Shown here: one piece after another, positions 7,162 to 8,564 of the stretch | How positions within the stretch are numbered: the stretch's first letter is position 1 | Layout: each line of letters opens with the position of its first letter | Origin: Methanospirillum sp. | Lineage (GTDB): Archaea; Halobacteriota; Methanomicrobia; Methanomicrobiales; Methanospirillaceae | Direction: 5' to 3' | Length of the DNA stretch: 8,564 nucleotides | Assembly: GCA_028679485.1 (NCBI GenBank) | Contig: JAJRBL010000076.1 | Location: forward strand, 1-8,564 | Translations under genes and position numbers: made by a program | The notes under the pieces: generated by a model | Databases searched by the model: none | Told to the model about the DNA's origin: nothing | What the model saw: only the letters and a program-made list of their open reading frames with translations

Positions 7162-7190
7162 CAATTCGGTGATTGTGCGCGGACAATTCG
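7162..7190. repeat. Direct repeat CAATTCG, 22 bases apart
   Basis: CAATTCG occurs at 7162-7168 and 7184-7190. The 22-base period is about two helical turns, so a dimeric regulator could bind both on one face. The pair lies just upstream of the TATA-like sequence at 7131-7140 as read on the minus strand. No known regulator is recognised. Confidence 0.25.
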
Positions 7191-7223
7191 TTTATCGTCG
7201 ATTCACTCGGGGTGATTTATTGT

Positions 7224-7403
7224 TCATGCACCCTGTTTTGCATATTTATGAAGAAGAGTAGACACTTTTCTGATATCTGATCCCTGTGTCCGTGCCTCCT
7301 GGAGATATGCCAGGTACCTGTTTTCCGTAGTCATCCTGGGAACCTGTCTGCAGATTTTTGCGTGAAGTAAGAGATCGAAGGCTCTTGCTTCAGTCAGGTG
7401 CAC
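7224..7403 (-). CDS. Small hypothetical protein (59 aa)
   Basis: I do not recognise this product. From GTG at 7403 it reads 59 codons to TGA, in an otherwise gene-free stretch. The protein is soluble, basic and helical, with MHLTEARAFDLLLHAKICRQ at the start and two further amphipathic segments (about 26-39 and 43-57); there is one Cys and no membrane segment. The codons look like those of real genes nearby (GCA, CTT, CTC, CAG). GTGAT lies five bases before the start, and GATATAAA (7462-7455) would place transcription start near 7433, about 30 bases upstream. An in-frame TGA just upstream of the GTG sets the 5' limit. It may be a complete small protein or the remaining end of a larger gene. 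Confidence 0.5.
   Translation of the reverse strand: MHLTEARAFDLLLHAKICRQVPRMTTENRYLAYLQEARTQGSDIRKVSTLLHKYAKQGA
7298..7314. repeat. Inverted repeat CCTGG/CCAGG
   Basis: CCTGG (7298-7302) and CCAGG (7310-7314) flank seven bases, inside the small ORF. It is probably incidental to coding sequence. Confidence 0.15.
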
Positions 7404-7442
7404 CGACCATCACTTATGAAATCCGGTTATTCATGCTGCATT

Positions 7443-7462
7443 ACCCCATTTGGGTTTATATC
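7443..7462 (-). promoter_or_regulatory. Promoter of the 59-codon ORF with adjacent short palindrome
   Basis: The minus strand carries the TATA-like GATATAAA (7462-7455). Immediately downstream is a short palindrome, ACCC-GGGT with a five-base centre (7443-7455), touching the TATA box and lying before the predicted start site near 7433. A repressor bound there would block the promoter; this is inference from position. Confidence 0.3.
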
Positions 7463-7481
7463 TGATAAAATCGCGCAGTAT

Positions 7482-7495
7482 TTGCACTATTGCAC
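7482..7495. repeat. Direct repeat TTGCAC upstream of the DUF2124-type gene
   Basis: TTGCAC occurs at 7482-7487 and 7490-7495, in the space between two divergent promoter-like sequences. It could be a binding site; it is short enough to be chance. Confidence 0.2.
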
Positions 7496-7530
7496 ACATC
7501 TCCGGATTACAGATAATGACTCCTGAACCT

Positions 7531-7543
7531 GGAAATATATAAA
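7531..7543 (+). promoter_or_regulatory. Promoter of the DUF2124-type gene
   Basis: GGAAATATATAAA combines a purine-rich BRE-like GGAAA with TATATAAA (7536-7543). The start site would fall near 7562-7568, leaving a leader of about 50 bases. This excludes any translation start before about 7562. Confidence 0.6.
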
Positions 7544-7613
7544 CATCGTTTTGACACATCCTGTACCTATAACATCCTGGTTGTGTACCTGGATGTATTC
7601 CGGGTGGATGAAT

Positions 7614-8093
7614 ATGGAGAAAGCCAGTTATCAGGGAATTCCGGGCATCCTGCGGCCATTCAAGGAGTATATTGAACAAAGAGTGCTTTCGGAAGGTTCC
7701 GAGATCGTTTTTTACGGGGTTCCGGGAACCTGCACTCCCTTTGTCGAATTACTCAGTTATGCTATCCGGTCAGTACCCTGCCGGTTCATTTTTGTCCCTT
7801 TGTTAGATGAAGAGAAAGCCCATGAATTAACATTTAAACCCGGTATTGGATTTCAGTCAACTGATCTCCGTCCCCCGACACACCCTGCAGTGCTGGTGAT
7901 CATGGGCGGACTTGCGATGCCGGGTATACCGGTTGATGCAGGATCAGTCTGTAACCTCCTTAACCGCTGGAAAGGAACTGCAACAATAGGTGTCTGTTTC
8001 ATGCATATGTTCAGAAAGGCCGGATGGCTTGACACCATGAGTTTCGATCTGCTCATTGATGCAGAAATTTCTGTCGAAACAGAAAAAAAGTAA
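7614..8093 (+). CDS. DUF2124-type archaeal protein of unknown function
   Basis: 159 aa from ATG at 7614. It resembles the DUF2124 family of uncharacterised methanogen proteins. Family-like features are GIPGILRPFKEY near the N-terminus, YGVPGTCTPFVELLSYAIR at residues 34-52 with Cys40, and LVIMGGLAMPGIPVD at residues 94-108. The alternation of hydrophobic strands and helices (VLVIMGG, ATIGVCFM, FDLLIDAEI) suggests a Rossmann-like alpha/beta fold; no membrane segment or signal peptide is seen. GGGTG ends seven bases before the ATG. An ATG two codons earlier (7608) is an alternative; the TTG at 7551 lies before the predicted transcription start and is rejected. It is divergent from the 59-codon ORF and the mtr operon. 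Function is unknown; family assignment is from memory of its motifs. Confidence 0.8.
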   Translation: MEKASYQGIPGILRPFKEYIEQRVLSEGSEIVFYGVPGTCTPFVELLSYAIRSVPCRFIFVPLLDEEKAHELTFKPGIGFQSTDLRPPTHPAVLVIMGGLAMPGIPVDAGSVCNLLNRWKGTATIGVCFMHMFRKAGWLDTMSFDLLIDAEISVETEKK

Positions 8094-8100
8094 TTCTTTT
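8094..8100 (+). terminator. T-rich tract after the DUF2124-type gene
   Basis: TTCTTTT follows the stop codon directly. This would suit a short archaeal terminator but is weak alone. Confidence 0.25.
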
Positions 8101-8294
8101 GGCTATTATTAAGATCCCACAAGAAAACCCCCGGAATATCTTCACTATCTGCTTTGGCTAATCATCCAAAACTAGCTGGTGCTGATATCCACCCGGGTAT
8201 TATTCATCCGGAGATCGGTGATAAAGGCGGTTTCATGAGCAATGGGAAAAAAACCCTGGATGAGATGCAATTGTGCAGATTACCAGGAAACTGA
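8094..8294 (+). pseudogene. Open frame without a start, possible gene remnant
   Basis: The frame that continues past the DUF2124-type stop stays open for 66 codons to TGA at 8292-8294. Its middle reads like a folded protein: LANHPKLAGADIHPGIIHP, then EIGDKGGF. No suitable start codon or ribosome site is present; the first ATG is at 8236. I cannot assign a family. It may be a fragment of a lost gene or chance. Confidence 0.25.
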
Positions 8295-8371
8295 TCTCGG
8301 ACTTGAATCATAGCCAGTAACCCGGTTCATTTTCACAAAGATTTATTGCACTTATGAGCAATAATGTGGGT

Positions 8372-8564
8372 ATGATAGTATGTGTGCCTTCACGCGGACC
8401 AACACTGGATTCACAAATGGATGACCGGTTTGGAAGAGCAGCGTTTTTCGTTTTTTTTGTTTCATAAATTTAATAATAAAAAATTAATGAAAACCCCAAA
8501 CGAGGTGGTTACGGGAGAATATGTACCAATGCCGTAAAAATACATAATACAAGTTGTTCATAAA
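8372..8564 (+). pseudogene. Remnant of a NifX/NifB-type iron-molybdenum cofactor-binding protein
   Basis: From ATG at 8372 the sequence reads MIVCVPSRGPTLDSQMDDRF then GRAAFF, an excellent match to the N-terminus of the dinitrogenase iron-molybdenum cofactor biosynthesis family, whose usual pattern is a short beta strand, LDSxVdxRFGRAxyF. After a run of eight T the frame hits TAA at 8465-8467, then three more stops (8471-8479). The same frame then continues KINENPKRGGYGRICTNAVK, where the ENP followed by glycines resembles the family's next block. So one reading frame seems to have decayed by in-frame stops around a T/A-rich segment. The window ends before the rest of the roughly 110-120 aa domain. 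An intact start followed by decay suggests recent inactivation. The second block is less certain than the first. Confidence 0.6.

Noticed and set aside
7551..7613. Longer N-terminus of the DUF2124-type protein from TTG at 7551
   Set aside because: A strong TATA box at 7536-7543 puts transcription start near 7562-7568, and the extra residues do not resemble the family.
7431..7679. 82-codon minus-strand frame crossing the divergent promoter
   Set aside because: It overlaps both predicted promoters and the start of the DUF2124-type gene, has unlikely composition and lacks a ribosome site.

Overview
The window comes from a methanogenic archaeon, most likely of the order Methanomicrobiales or a close relative. 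That placement is inferred from protein content and from translation and promoter signals; no rRNA or tRNA gene is present to fix it. The ribosome binding sites are of the GGAGG / GGTGATC type, matching the 3' end of archaeal 16S rRNA, and the promoters look like archaeal TATA boxes.

The core (1153-6833, minus strand) is a tightly packed operon for the membrane-bound, sodium-translocating N5-methyl-tetrahydromethanopterin:coenzyme M methyltransferase (Mtr). In transcription order it reads mtrE, mtrD, mtrC, mtrB, mtrA, mtrF, an mtrA-mtrG fusion, and mtrH. Genes overlap by 1-4 bases or lie about 10 bases apart, and most have a strong Shine-Dalgarno sequence inside or just after the upstream gene. 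The complex moves the methyl group from methyl-H4MPT (MtrH) to a corrinoid on MtrA and then to coenzyme M, while pumping Na+ (mainly MtrC, D and E). The oddity is the seventh gene. Where a free mtrG would normally lie there is a second complete MtrA corrinoid domain, with the histidine ligand kept, joined by a Gly/Ala linker to an intact MtrG.

Downstream of mtrH (51-1034, minus) is a second unusual fusion: a short-type serine O-acetyltransferase (cysteine synthesis) followed by a MIP18/DUF59 domain, a family linked to Fe-S cluster assembly.

Upstream of mtrE there is about 700 bases with no gene longer than 60 codons. It holds candidate TATA boxes for mtr, a hairpin followed by a T-run on the mtr strand that looks like a terminator or attenuator, several short repeats, and an unlisted 59-codon ORF (7224-7403, minus) with its own promoter-like sequence. 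A plus-strand gene of the archaeal DUF2124 type (7614-8093) is divergent from that ORF. Beyond it, 8094-8564 appears to be decayed DNA: an open frame with protein-like composition but no start, then the N-terminus of a NifX/NifB-type iron-molybdenum-cofactor-binding protein interrupted by several stops.
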